From: Gerris lacustris
Lineage: Eukaryota > Arthropoda > Insecta > Hemiptera > Gerridae
DNA length: 64,000 nt
Direction of reading: 5' to 3'
Assembly (NCBI GenBank): GCA_951217055.1
Contig: OX578284.1
Coordinates: forward strand, 15,309,687 to 15,373,686
Shown: one piece after another, positions 1 to 11,710 of the stretch
Layout of the letters: the number at the start of each line of letters is the position of its first letter
Numbering within the stretch: position 1 is the stretch's first letter
Notes under the pieces: generated by a model
Told to the model about the DNA's origin: nothing
The model's input: the letters and a program-made list of their open reading frames with translations, nothing else
Database searches by the model: none
Translations under genes and position numbers: made by a program

Positions 1-456
1 AAAATGGTGAGGTGGATTTTAGGCAGCCGGTATAAGTTGGCCCTAAATAATCCAACCGCGGAGTTAAATAATAAATAGGTTTTAACATATAAATATAAGT
101 ATAAATAGACAATGAAATAACGGAGATAATTAAAAAGGGAATTTCCGCTTACCTGGGTTTGTGGAGTCAGGATTCTCCAGACGTCCGGGATAATATTTAA
201 TAATAAGTTTAATTTAAATTATAAAGTCACTTTTATAAATAATAAAGCATGTGAAGTAGCGGCGGAGTTGAATAAAAAACATATACTAAAAATGCGGTAC
301 AAACATGCGTAGCGGTATGCCGGTTAACATAGGCGCGTGAGTCGAGACCGAGACTGGCGAGATGTGGCGGTGGCAGGGCTTAAGACAATCGCACCTAGCG
401 CTACGGGCGGGCGGATTCTCAAACTCCATTGTACGGACAGGGCTGGAAAAAGCTAA
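1..456. other. Left edge: CpG-rich patch and possible minus-strand splice donor
   Basis: No open frame of note is present. Bases about 300-420 are unusually rich in CpG for this window. On the minus strand, a consensus donor (CAG, then GTAAGC) lies at 153/152, downstream of the CpG-rich patch. That arrangement would fit a promoter and 5' exon of a gene continuing off the left edge. This is inference only; no acceptor, start codon or homology supports it. Confidence 0.25.
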
Positions 457-957
457 AGGCCGATTTACACGGATTGAGTTGTTAAGTGATTAACTAAATT
501 TTAAGTGACTTAATGCATTTAAACAGTGAATTTAGTAATAAGTTGCAAGTTAAAATTTAGCGTGCAACCAAACAAGTAGAATAGAATTTTTCCTATTTTT
601 CTGTTTAGTAGGTGGGCATGACTAATCACTGGACATGCGCAATTTAGTTAAATGCACAAGTTTGGTGGAACCTCACTTATAGATTTGCAGATCTTTGTTT
701 ATATATTATTTAAAAAAAGTTTTATTCGACAAAATTTATATATAATTTACAAATACATACTTCATTTCGTCCAAAATCTCATTTAAAATAATTTTTAAGA
801 CAGTATTTATGACTTGAACATGCTGTTCGGCGTCTATTATTAGTCAATAAACAGCTTAACTCAATTTTAAATGTGAATACATGTAAACGCTTTCTAATAA
901 TTAAGTCATTTAAAATTTAGTTAATCACTTAACAACTTAATACGTGTAAATCGGTCT
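457..957. mobile_element. MITE with long inverted repeats, TAA target duplication (PIF/Harbinger-like)
   Basis: The ends are inverted copies (AGGCCGATTTACAC at the left, GTGTAAATCGGTCT at the right), and similarity between the arms runs about 80 bp inward. The element is flanked by TAA at 454-456 and 958-960. A 3-bp TWA duplication is typical of PIF/Harbinger transposons. No transposase is present, so this is a non-autonomous 501-bp copy. The family assignment rests on the duplication only. Confidence 0.7.
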
Positions 958-1069
958 TAATACACATTTTAACATCTACGCAATTTCATCATAGTTTCGT
1001 AAGATAATTAATACACAAAACTAGATATATTTTGAATAGAATAAATAAAAATCCAACACTCATATACAC

Positions 1070-1735
1070 AAACTAGCTGAATACCCGTGCTTCGCTACGA
1101 GGTGTTTTATTTTCAATTTAATGGATTTATAAACTTTAGAGTTTATAAACTACCATCAAGAAACATTTAAATTATTTTACAAAGCGAGAATATATAGATT
1201 CTATCCCTCCCCTTTGATAAGATAATTTGCTATAATATCCCAAATTAGTAATTCATTCCGACTAAATTTTTAAAAAGGAAAAGCAGTGGTATTTTCCTTC
1301 TCCTCAGCACTCTTAAAGAGCTTTTCAACGTACACTCATAGACACTCTTCATTTATATAAGATAAAAGACACTCATAGACACTCTTCATTTATATAAGAT
1401 GTAGTTATACACATTTTTCCATTTTACCCCCTCCTAAATGAAAATATGACAAAACTGTACATAACAACAATTACTGTACTTTTAAAGAGCTTTTCAACGA
1501 TATGCATCATTAAAAGTATTCATTACTTTGACATTTGTACCCCGTACCCCTGGGTACAAAAATAAAAATGTCGCAAAATCCTTTCTTAGTGGATGCCTAT
1601 GATATGAACCGAGTATATCCTCAAAATTTCAAGTCTCTCGGTTAAGCAGATTTTGCTGTGCGTTGATTCTATGTCAGTCAGTCAGTCAATCAGGACATTG
1701 CCACTTATATTATAGATGTAGGGGGACAAAAATCT
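1070..1735 (+). repeat. Degenerate dispersed repeat beginning with a CCCGTGCTTCGCTACG motif
   Basis: The stretch opens with AGCTGAATACCCGTGCTTCG, a motif I recognise from dispersed repeats in many arthropod genomes, and ends near TTATATTATAGATGTA. Inside is a 37-bp direct duplication (1332-1405). No coding potential is visible. Class is uncertain and borders are approximate. Confidence 0.4.
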
Positions 1736-1980
1736 AGTTTCTGACAATGCAGTTAACCCAATTTCCCCAAAATTGGACAACCCATTTTACCCAATTAGCA
1801 TAGAGTTATTCTTTATCATTAATATTGGTAATTGTGGCTTAATTGACAAATTATAAATAAAACATTATTTTTAATTAAATAAAAGGCAGCTTTTTTAAGT
1901 CTACTATTGACATATCAAGAAAACCAAAATAGTTTAGAATATACACATTTATCAAAATTTGGTGCAATTAGTACGAAAAA

Positions 1981-2707
1981 TAAACAGGTCAAGTGTGTGC
2001 TAGTCAGCACACAGCGAGGGTCCGTAGGCCACACTGTATAGTTTAAGTAGTACCCTATTGATGGTGTTTTTTAAAATGCTTAAAAGCTTACTTTGAACTA
2101 TCCTACGGGTTTGATATTCTCAAAACACATAAACACACATTTGATAAATAATTTTTTTGCCACTGAACCGGACTACAACCATATAAATACATCGAAAAGA
2201 GCATAGTTATAAAAAAACGTATTTTGTCAATAAAAAATAAAATAATATTTTTTTCAAAATTTCAAAAAAGTAGTATCTTTACTTTTGGACGAAGAATGTT
2301 CAGGAATTTTTTCAGATTTTTTGCACTTCACATAAGCGAGATAGAAGGGGGGGGACACGTTTCACACCCACTTCAAACTTGCCTACGCTCGGCCTATCAA
2401 AGTTATAACCAAAGAATTATATATTTTTGTAATCAGCTCGACGTACCCTTTCATATTATACCCCTTACGGTGTCGAAAAATAATAAAAAAAATTTAACCC
2501 TTAAGTTTTTTTACCCTAATTTTGTTGAAAAATATTTTTTTTTAGTCGCTATATTTTTAAAATATGTGGGTAGGTACAAGACACATACATGCCAAATTTC
2601 AAAGTGAACGGACGAAAGGGGTAGCCGTGAGAGCAGGCGAGAGGACGGACGGACAGACACACGCAGGAAAATATAAGGGTCCTTGGTTTTGCCTACGGAC
2701 CCTAAAA
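1981..2707 (+). mobile_element. AGGGTCCGTAGGC-ended repeat, copy 1
   Basis: A second copy lies at 5182-5907. Near the left end is AGGGTCCGTAGGC and at the right end its inverse GCCTACGGACCCT, followed by a short A run. Just inside the right end are GGACGGACAGACAC and ATAAGGGTCC. Open frames inside (127 aa at 2224-2607) are AT-rich and shared only with the other repeat copy, so I do not call a gene. The arrangement recalls a widespread invertebrate repeat class whose ends read GGGTTCCGTA. Confidence 0.6.
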
Positions 2708-3445
2708 ATGAAATCTTATAAGTTAAAGTCTCTTTATATTCTTTAAAAAAATCTTTACAGATTTTAAGTTGGCGTGCATATAATTGAAATAAAAAAAGTA
2801 GGACTACGCTGCAGCTGACGAAGGGCTAAACTTAAGACATCATATAACAGAATAGCAAAGGCTTGTGTTCAATGATTTCCTTTAGTGAATTTGGCAAATG
2901 ATTTAATAATAAAAAAATCGTATACAAGGTACAATTTTTTTTCTCTTTAGTCTGCGTTGAGTTTTACGCGTATATCTTCGTAAATATCACGTATATATCG
3001 CGTTCCTATTAAATTTTCATATACAACGAAGTTTAAAAATTTGTAAAAAAAGACAAATGCAAAAGGGTAAAAACATCTATTATTTTAAATATAACAAATA
3101 ACATAGACACTCAACAATTAAATTATAAGAAAAAAATAAAATAATAATTAAGAAAAGAACAATAAAATTAACCATAAGATTATAATACATAATGATATTA
3201 CAATAATGTATCACAAAGGTTACAATAAGATATTACAAATTCGTAAATTATTATAAAAGTAATACCTTCACTATAATTATGATCAAAATTAAGCTTTAAG
3301 AAAAACAAAATCTTTGGTATTAAATGCAAAATTACATGCGACTAGAAATTAAATACTCGTTTAAAATTATCCCAAAAATAACTCGATATAAATGCTTTCA
3401 GTTCATTTTTAAATTACAATACCCCTAATTAGAAGTTAAAATACG
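2708..3445. other. AT-rich non-coding stretch
   Basis: AT-rich low-complexity sequence. I see no gene, no inverted-repeat pair and no RNA gene here. Confidence 0.5.
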
Positions 3446-4110
3446 TAATAGTACATTACGCGTCGAGTGTGGAAAGTAGCATTTTGCATGCTAGTGTGGA
3501 GTTTGCACCCGAGCGACAGCGAGGGTAGTAAAACCACACGAGCAATGCAAAATGCCGTTTTCGCACGAGTTGCGTACCGTACTTTATCTACGATTGTTAG
3601 ATTTAAATAATAAATATAGAAAAAAATTAACTTGATGTATGTAAGTTCGTATCTCTTCTCTTGATAAAGATGGCATTAATCTTGAGTTGTATTTTTTTGA
3701 GTTGTATTAAAGAAGAGGAATTCTTCAGAACTATGAGACACGCATGCGCAATGAATACAAGTACGTAAATAATCACTTTCTACGCATCTAAACAGAGATA
3801 TAATGTACGAATGTAATGTATAATACGATTGATACGAAATATAAACATTTTATCTCTGCTTAGATGCGTAGAAAGTGATTCTTTTCGTAGTTGTATTCAT
3901 TGCGCACGCGCGTTTCATTATTCTTCTTTATTTTGGCACTAGTGTGGAAATAAAGAAGAATCACCTTATCGCGCGATTAGCGAGTTTGTTTACATTTAAC
4001 AAAACTAATTTGCTGTTTGTTTAATTAAAGTAACTGTTTTATTATTTAAATCCAACAATCGTAGATAAAGTACGGTTCGCAACTCGTGCGAAAACTGTAT
4101 TTTGCTAATC
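3446..4110. mobile_element. Fold-back element, full palindromic copy
   Basis: The left arm (about 3543-3835) and right arm (about 3840-4105) are imperfect inverted copies. Examples are CGCACGAGTTGCGTACC on the left against GGTTCGCAACTCGTGCG on the right, and CTTTCTACGCATCTAA against TTAGATGCGTAGAAAG in the middle. A separate hairpin of about 130 bp sits at the left end (GCATTTTGCATG ... CAATGCAAAATGC). Half-length relatives lie at 10551-11093 and 60335-60913. No transposase frame is present. Confidence 0.7.
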
Positions 4111-4815
4111 CTAAATCTGAATCGTCTTAAATCTACTTGATCTTAAGACTGCATTAACTCTTTTAGTAAAGTTTTATTTTTCTTATTTTTAACTAAGGGG
4201 TTTTATTTGTAATTTAATAATAAACTGATTCTCTTTTTCTTCGAATAAACCATTTTTCTTTTGATATTTTGTTGTTAGTGGTGCTCATAAGTGAATTTCC
4301 TTTTCCCCGATTTTAATTGCGGCTCTTTATTTTAAATTGTGTGGAAATTATTTTTAATTTTAAATTAATTAACAAGCATTGATGAAGAAAGAGGGAATAA
4401 ATTAATATAGAGTCCAATAATGCAGAATCCCTAATTTCTTTATTTAATGTCAAGTTTTATAGACAAAATATTGTCTACAGTCAGTTAGTTTTACAGCACA
4501 ATATTGGCAAAAAAAATTGGCACACTTCATAAAATTTACTATAAACTAGATAAAAGTTTGTCGCGGTGTTCTTTCCTGCAAGCCAGTTTTACAGTTCAAT
4601 AATATTGAAAATCCTTTAGCACGAATGTAGATAATTTTTTTTTTTTTTTTTCTAATCGTGATTTTATGGCAGAATCGCGAATCAAATCGTGATTTTATGC
4701 CAGTTTTTTTGCAGTTAATTATGGAGAATCAGCACGTTTTTAGCAGAGGCAATTTTATGTTACATTATTCTTTTCTGCTGTCTTAATTTTGCTCATTATA
4801 TTCATATTAATATAC
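4111..4815. other. AT-rich non-coding stretch
   Basis: No gene seen. A short sequence, ATCGTGATTTTATG, occurs twice around 4657-4700. A T-run is at about 4637-4651. Confidence 0.4.
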
Positions 4816-5073
4816 TTCTTTAGATTGTTACACCCCTATGTTTCTTTTATTTTTTTAAAAATATAAATGGATATAATTATTTATACATTCCTTAGTCTAA
4901 ACAGCTATTAATACAAAGGGATGTTTAGCCCAATGTACTTTGGCACAAAGGTATAACACACTTCTGGTTCTACTATAAGGGGAGTAGCAGTCTAAAGAAG
5001 CACATTTACGTACACTATCTCTGGATTGTTACTCCCATCTGTTTTTTTATAAGGGGAGTAACAGTCTAAAGAA
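4816..5073. mobile_element. CTTTAGA-TIR MITE, composite of a full and a mini unit
   Basis: The first unit (4816-4999) has ends TTCTTTAGATTGTTAC and its inverse GTAGCAGTCTAAAGAA. Its core contains ACAAAGGGATGTTTAG and CCAATGTACTTTGG. A second, internally deleted unit (about 5017-5073) follows after a short linker. Relatives are at 16016-16340, 40150-40373, 42803-42978 and 59440-59610. No coding capacity. Confidence 0.75.
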
Positions 5074-5181
5074 ATACATCATGTTAAAACCCCTTAAATA
5101 GTTTTTCGCTTGCTGTGCTTTCATGCAGGGCAGTTGTGCCTTGCACTCGAGCGATATTTATAGTATAATCCACAACATTAA

Positions 5182-5907
5182 ATAAACAGGTCAAGTGTGT
5201 GCCAGTCAGCTTACAGCGAGGGTCCGTAGGCCACACTATATAGTGTTTAACTGTAAAGTGTATAAACAGTGTTTTATAAAAATGCAAAAAAGCTTACTTT
5301 GAACCATTCTAAGGGCCTGATATTCTCAAAACACACTCTGATAAAGTATTTTTTTGCCACTGAACCGGACTACAACCATATAAATACATCGAAAAGACCA
5401 TAATTATAAAAAAACGTATTTTGCCAATAAAAAATAAAATAATATTTTTTTCGAAATTTCCAAAAAGAGGTATCTTTACTTTTGGTCGAAGAATGTTAAG
5501 GAATTTTTTCAGATTTTTTGCACTTCACATAAGCGAGATAGAAGGGGGGGGGGACACGTTTCACACCCACTTCAATCTAGCCTACGCTCGCCCTATCAAA
5601 GTTATATCCAAAGAATTATATATTTTTGTAATCAGCTCGACGTACCCTTTCATATGATACCCCTCACGGTGTCGAAAAAAAATAAAAAAAATTTAACCCT
5701 TAAGTTTTTTTACCTTAATTCTTTTTGAATTTTTTTTTTTTAAGTCGCTATATTTTTAAAATATGTGGGTAGGTACAAGACACATACATGCCAAATTTCA
5801 AAGTGATCGGACGAAAGGTGTAGCCGTGAGGGCACGTGAGAGGACGGACGGACAGACACACGCAGGAAAATATAAGGGTGCTTGGTTTTGCCTACGGACC
5901 CTAAAAA
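5182..5907 (+). mobile_element. AGGGTCCGTAGGC-ended repeat, copy 2
   Basis: Same structure as the copy at 1981-2707, with both ends and the GGACGGACAGACAC subterminal block preserved. The copies differ by scattered substitutions and small indels, so they are not a recent duplication. Confidence 0.6.
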
Positions 5908-6729
5908 ATAACTAATTTATATATTTTTTTAAAAAAAGGCTTTTCAACATATTTTCTGCATTTGGAAATAATTTGTAGATATTATTTAAGGGGTGATTTT
6001 TCAACTTACAGCTCTCTCTAATAAGAACCAATAAAAATCCTTCTCACCAAATTTTCCCGTACAAATATACTTATATGAGCAAACACATACAACAAAAAAT
6101 TACCAAACTTTATAATAAACATAATTTAAATAAATAATATTTAACAATAACACACCGATATATTCAGATACAAATTATGGGTTATATATTATATTTTAAA
6201 ACATTTACGCAATAGCGCTTATAAAAATTTCAGCATGGGTACAATTTGTCGCTTAATTCGTCCATTTATTTATTTATTTTTTTTTTTTGTTTAATTTAAG
6301 CGCGATTTCTATTCTATTATCAAGCTATTCATTTAGGTAAAAAAGACTTCTTTAAATACCAATTATTAAATAATAACTTTTGTTAAGTTAAAGCATAATA
6401 AATAAAATTTAAAAAATACGTATTAGACAAAATAAATATTATATTTAACAAATAAATGTTTTTTAATACAAAATTTAAGTTTTTTTTTAATTATGTCCTG
6501 GTCCTAAATTTTGTTGATATTTGTAGGACGGAAGGGTTTGACTATTAAACAATAAGATTCAATATTTAATAAGTAACAGGTTCAGATTGTACATTTGTGT
6601 CACAAAACATTTTCAATATTTCTATATTTAAATAAGATTAAAGAAATACAATTTTTTTCTACAATATATCATTTGCTCAATTTATTTGTTTCTAATCCTG
6701 TTTATAAACAGTAAAAGTTTGAATTTTTT
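5908..6729. other. AT-rich non-coding stretch
   Basis: AT-rich sequence with homopolymer runs. Nothing recognisable. Confidence 0.4.
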
Positions 6730-7307
6730 ACTTTCTCATATAAAGAGAAAGTATTGTGATGGCGCGAAAATTCGATTTTGAGATTTTGACGGATTTACAC
6801 GTTTTGAGATCCCCTGAGTCTAAAAAACTGGTTTTTAAAAAATGTCTGTCTGTCTGTCGTCTGTGCAGACGCCTGAAGCCTAAACTACCAGGCCGATTTT
6901 GACGAAATTTAACATACATGTTCAGAAGAAATCATACCCCAAGGCAAAATCGAGAAATGAATTTTAGCTCAAAATTTTGAGGCGCTACCCCGCAAAAACT
7001 CTGAAGAAACGTGAAAAAAATTATTTCTCGAAAATGGTTCCGACGATTTTGATTTAAAAAAATTTGAAAAGGAAGTCCATTTAAATACGAATCTAACGAT
7101 ATAAGCCGTTTTCCCGGAAAAAAATCTAGTTCTCGAGAAAATAGCTTAAAACGCGGACGGAGAGAACCCGGGTTCGATTCCCCACCTAGGAGAACTTATT
7201 TTTATGATAAATTTTGATGAAATGTTCAATAATAATTAAATATACCTACGAAAACTAATAAATGGAAACACTGGGCTAAGTAATTATGAACTCGTATATG
7301 AGAAAGT
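6730..7307. mobile_element. TIR element with ACTTTCTCATATA ends
   Basis: The ends ACTTTCTCATATA (6730) and TATATGAGAAAGT (to 7307) are a perfect 13-bp inverted pair. Inside are a GTCT microsatellite-like run at about 6844-6860 and, near 7167-7185, a tRNA T-arm-like block (CCGGGTTCGATTCCCC). A region at about 6913-6990 is shared with the unrelated TIR element at 41508-42201. No intact frame is present. Confidence 0.6.
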
Positions 7308-7590
7308 TTGTCTAAGTTGTTTCGGACCGATTTTTCTTTTTTTAATTTTACTATGTATATTTTATTTTAGCGTTCATTGTATATATTATAATTCAACACG
7401 TTATCATAAGATTATTATTTATTGATTATTCTTTTAATTTACGCACAATATTATTACAGTGATGAATCTGTTTATTTCACAACATGTTTAACTCTGGCAA
7501 TTAAATAAGGCAAGTCAGTGATTGGATATGGTTGAATTAGTTTCAGGTGAATAGCTATCGAATTATTACTAAAGATTCCTAACTTAATCA

Positions 7591-7919
7591 TTGAAGTGTT
7601 CATTGTGCAAACACAACTTTAGATCAAAGAAATATCCAAGTCACTATACAAATAGTTCGATTGCCTCAAAATCAGACTCATTACTAGATTCAGAGTTTGA
7701 ATTTGGTGTTCGAGATACTCACCTAAATATACTTAATGAGTCAACAGAGAGCAATTACTTTGACTCTAATAATGACTTATTGATAGGTCAAAAGCACTTT
7801 GCTGAAAGAAAACGTGTAAATGTGGAGATAGTGTATTTCTTTGATTATGAAGTCAACAAGCGCATTATAATTCCTTTAAAAAACATTCACAGGGAAGTAC
7901 TTGCGCCCAAGTGCATTTT
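7591..7919 (+). pseudogene. Orphan open frame with a C2H2-like start, cut by a repeat
   Basis: An open frame of about 110 codons without an ATG start. It begins with a CxxC pair and later His residues (CSLCKHNF ... SHYT), reminiscent of the first half of a C2H2 zinc finger. Codon use looks less repeat-like than the surroundings. The frame runs directly into the TIR element that begins at 7920 and stops there. It may be an exon fragment or part of a dead transposon gene. I do not recognise the protein. Confidence 0.25.
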
Positions 7920-8776
7920 AGGGTTTTGTAGATGATTAAGCATACCCGTTATGAAATAATGATTTTTTCTTCTTTGATGTAAAGGGTCCCGGGTTCGATC
8001 CCCCGGGGGGTCACAATGTTTTTCATCAGTAATAACGACTAGATAGATTACAATATTCAGAACATTTTCATCACTCCACCATAAGGTATAGCCATGAATT
8101 ATTTTGAAATTTTAGGACCAGCCGTTATATAGTGTTGGGGGGGGGACATTTTTTTTTGGGTATATTTTGATTTTTTTACCCAATAAGTAATGCAACATTT
8201 AAAAAAGCAAATATATATTTGTATCCTACTCTTCAGCAGCTTTCATTTAATACACCACTCAAAATTTTAAAAAATAAAATTTTGGGGCACACTACAAATT
8301 TTCGCGCACAAAATTAGCAATTTTTAAAAAATGGGAATGAACTCCCGGAATTGTCATCGCCCCACCATAAGACATTATCATGAATTATTTCAAAAGTTTA
8401 GGAGCAGCCGTTATATAGTGGTTGGGGGGTGGGGGGATTTTTTTTTGGGTATATTTTGATTTTTTTACCCAATAAGGAATGCAACATTTAAAAAAGCATA
8501 TATATATTTGCGTCCTACTCTTCAGCAGCTTTCATTTGATACCCACTCGAAAATTAAAAAAAATATAAATTTTTGATTTTACCACATTTTCGCGAATTGC
8601 GCATGCGCATATTTAATTTTAAACTTCTGTATATTTTTCCTGTGGTTGGGTCAAAAAGTTACACCAGTGTTTCAAATTTCAGCACTTTCGCTTAAATGGT
8701 TCGGGCCCTATGAACCAAAGAGCGACGGACACATCACCCTCGGCATAAGGGTTTTGAAAAGTATCTACAAAACCCT
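7920..8776 (+). mobile_element. AGGGTTTTGTAGA-ended element with internal 286-bp tandem duplication
   Basis: The ends AGGGTTTTGTAGA (7920-7932) and TCTACAAAACCCT (8764-8776) are a perfect 13-bp inverted pair. Near the left end is a T-arm-like block (CCCGGGTTCGATCCCCCGGG, about 7988-8007). The interior is a tandem duplication with a 286-bp period (from about 8071 and 8357), each unit containing GCCGTTATATAGTG, a G run and CTTCAGCAGCTTTCATTT. Just inside the right end are GACGGACAC and ATAAGGGTTTTG, the same layout as the elements at 1981 and 5182. Confidence 0.6.
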
Positions 8777-8834
8777 AAAAATCAGGTTCATTACTGAATA
8801 AGGATTCACTACTTTACACTTCTACTAGATTTTA

Positions 8835-9045
8835 TTATTAATTGTGAGAGATTTTATCATTAATTGTGAGAGATTTTATGATTAATTGTGAAAGATTTAA
8901 TAATTAGTGGTTGAAAGGTTTGATCAATAGTTGCTTGAGTGATTTTATCATTAGTGTTGAAAGATTTGATCATTAGTGCTTGAGAGATTTTATCATTTGT
9001 GGTGAAGAATTTGATCATTAATGGTGAGAGGTTTTATCATCTCAC
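8835..9045. repeat. Degenerate minisatellite, roughly 27-30 bp unit
   Basis: Repeated diverged copies of TGAGAGATTTTATCATTAAT. The unit length drifts and no frame is conserved. Confidence 0.6.
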
Positions 9046-9687
9046 CTCTCGGAAAATTAACCAAATAATACATCTGGTTGGTTCTGGTGTTAGAACAGTG
9101 GATTTAGGTGAATTTTTGTCATCACTTTGCTGAGATACACTAAACCCTAATGTTGATTATGGAAGATTGCATCATGAACAAATAATCTATTGTAGAACTA
9201 CATTCAATAAATTTTATATTTTATTCTTAACACTACAAAACCAAGTCAATCCCTTTTTTTTATTTATGTTGTACTTATTTTTAGATATACAGTAGTTATT
9301 TAACAAAAAAAAATAGATATATTTAAATAAATATCAAGCAAAGCTATAAAGTTTTTTTTTTAATATAAAGGTGACAAATTTCTTAAGTAATAATAAGGAA
9401 TTATTTATAACGTCAAAAATTAAAGGCAATCAGATTCATTTTTTTTTTAGAAATTTAATAAGTTTCCAAGTGACATTTATTTAATTTGATACATTCATAA
9501 TTGATAATGATAATAACTTACATTCGAGGTACATACACTCAATAATAGGATTGATCATTATTGATGATGATAATTATCAGATCATGAAATCATCACACAG
9601 CCTATAATGAATATAATGATTGATGACATAATTGATGATGATAAAGAGGGAATAATTTTTTTAGTTCATAAATTAGTTTCCATCATA

Positions 9688-10100
9688 CTTTTTTGTTTCT
9701 GATTAGTTCCCTTCAGGCTGACATATCAGCTTTAAACTCCTTTATTAATTAGGGCAGTAGTATGATTTCTTTGTTACGGAATAGTTTTTTGTTTCTGATT
9801 AGTTTCCTTCAGGCTGACATATCAGCTTTTAACTCCTTTATTAATTAGGGCAGTAGTATGATTTCTTTGTTACGGAATACTTTTTTGTTTCTGATTAGTT
9901 TCCTTCAGGCTGACATATCAGCTTTTAACTCCTTTATTAATTAGGGCAGTAGTATGATTTCTTTGTTATGGAATACTTTTTTGTTTCTAATAGTTTCCTT
10001 CTGGCTGACATATCAGCCTTTAACTCCATTAATAATTAGGACAGCAGTATGTCTCTTTTGTTACAAAATACTTTTTTGTTTTTAATAAGTTTCCATTCTG
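9688..10100. repeat. 96-bp tandem repeat, about four units
   Basis: The landmark GTTTCT recurs at 9695, 9791, 9887 and 9983, and as GTTTTT at 10079, an exact 96-bp period. Units share CAGGCTGACATATCAGC and TTAGGGCAGTAGTATG. The last unit is the most diverged. Confidence 0.85.
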
Positions 10101-10354
10101 ATTTTGATTATGGATATGGACCTTACAATGGAAATTATAATTAATAATTATTTGAATAAACTACGAAGGCCACGTAATTTAATAGGGTTAGCCAATAGCA
10201 ATTAATCAATTTTAAGCTTAAGCCAACTCTTCTAATTATGGATTCTCTAACTCCTACATTTTAACCTTTAAAAACATAGAAACTTATCTAGCTCTTCTAT
10301 CAGTACATCATTTATATATTTTAAAAACAATTTTATCAATCTCTCTCTCTTTAA

Positions 10355-11710
10355 AGGGTACATACCCCAAGTCTAGCAGTTGAAATTCAAGGAGCGTGAG
10401 TTTGGGAGGTCAAAATCGAGGTAATTTTTTTTTTTTGTCCCGTAATTATAGCCTCAATGTGTGTACGTCATCGAGCTTTACCGTTATGTTTCTGATCTGG
10501 TCGATTACACATGAGTTGCTCATAAAATGCCTTATAACTTCGAAACAAATAATAGTACATTACGCATCGAGTGCGGAAAGTAGCATTTTGCATGCGAGTG
10601 TTGGAGTTTGCACCCGAGCGACAGCGAGGGTTGTAAAACCACACGAGCAATGCAAAATGCCGTTTTCGCACGAGTTGCGTACCGTACTTTATCTACGATT
10701 GTTAGATTTAAATTATAAATACAGAAAAAAATAAACTTGCTGTATGTAAAGTTCGTTGTATTTTTTGCCGAATTAATTATTTCTGGAGGAGTATTATTCT
10801 CCACATTTTCGTCAAAGTCACTTGATTCACTTATTGTTTTTCACTAAAAACTCGATATAAACAGTTATTTTAATAAAAGAACTGCAAATTAGTTTTGTTA
10901 AATGTAAACAAACTTGCTAATCGTGCGTAAAGCTGAAGAATTCCTCTTCTTTACCGCACACTGTGTGGTAAAGAAGAGGAATTGTTCAGTTCTATGAGAC
11001 GCGCATGCGCAATAAATGCAAGTACGTAAATAATCACTTTCTACGCATCTAAACAAAGATATAATGTTTATATTTCTTATCAATCGTAGATAAAGATATA
11101 AAGCTGCGATTTGCGGCACTCGAAAGTGCATACATGTTCCTTTAAACATTATTCATTTAAGTTAAGACATATGATGTCAAAACATAGTTTGGGTTCAGAA
11201 GAATTTACACTTGTGATTTGTTGAAAACTCTTTTACAATTTTTAGTCTTGGTAGTACATATCTTCTTACTGCATTATCAAAGTGCAAAGCTCACCAAAAT
11301 TGGTGCATTTTATAGTTTCAATATGACACTTAGGCCACCCAGATATATTTTGTTGTTTGGTATATATTGACATAATTTTTTTTTAAGTCCGTACCCCATG
11401 AAGTATATCATTCGAGGAACGAGACAGCAAAGGCATTTTGTTTTATCATTGTTATATTTAGCATTTGCAAAGGAAATTTTATGCATTTTCGAATGCTGCA
11501 AATCGTGCTTTTATATCTTTATTGGTTTCGAAGTTAAAAGGGAATTTAATAAGCAAAACATGTGAAAATCGATAAAATCAAAAACATCGGTAATGCTCGT
11601 CGATGAAAACACATTAAGGCTATATATCCTTAGAGGACAAAAAAAGTTCAATTTTAACCTCCTAAATACACTCCTTAAATTTATACATCTAAACTTGGGA
11701 CATCCTGTAT
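10355..11710. mobile_element. Palindromic element with mariner-type ends, split by a fold-back insertion
   Basis: The right end, read inward on the minus strand, begins TACAGGATGTCCCAAGTTTA. The left end begins GGGTACATACCCCAAGTCTA. Inverted similarity continues inward, for example GGAGGTCAAAAT against GGAGGTTAAAAT and CTTCGAAACAAATAA against CTTCGAAACCAATAA. The left arm is interrupted at about 10550-11093 by another element. Such ends are common in mariner-like MITEs. No transposase seen. Confidence 0.6.
10551..11093. mobile_element. Fold-back family half-copy inserted in the palindrome at 10355-11710
   Basis: It starts TAGTACATTACGCATCGAG and ends TATCAATCGTAG, with ATAA on both sides. 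The intact opposite arm of the host palindrome reads ACCAATAAAGATAT at this place, so a 3-4 bp duplication (ATAA or TAA) is inferred. It contains the same terminal hairpin as the copy at 3446 and an inner hairpin, CCTCTTCTTTACC ... GGTAAAGAAGAGG, at about 10943-10981. Open frames here on both strands are shadows of the repeat. Confidence 0.75.

Noticed and set aside
2224..2607. 127-codon frame and its relative at 5421-5657
   Set aside because: It lies in a dispersed repeat, is AT-biased, and is truncated in the second copy.
10396..11149. Open frames of 67-112 codons
   Set aside because: They lie in the fold-back element and its host palindrome and recur at 60232-60903 in the other copy.
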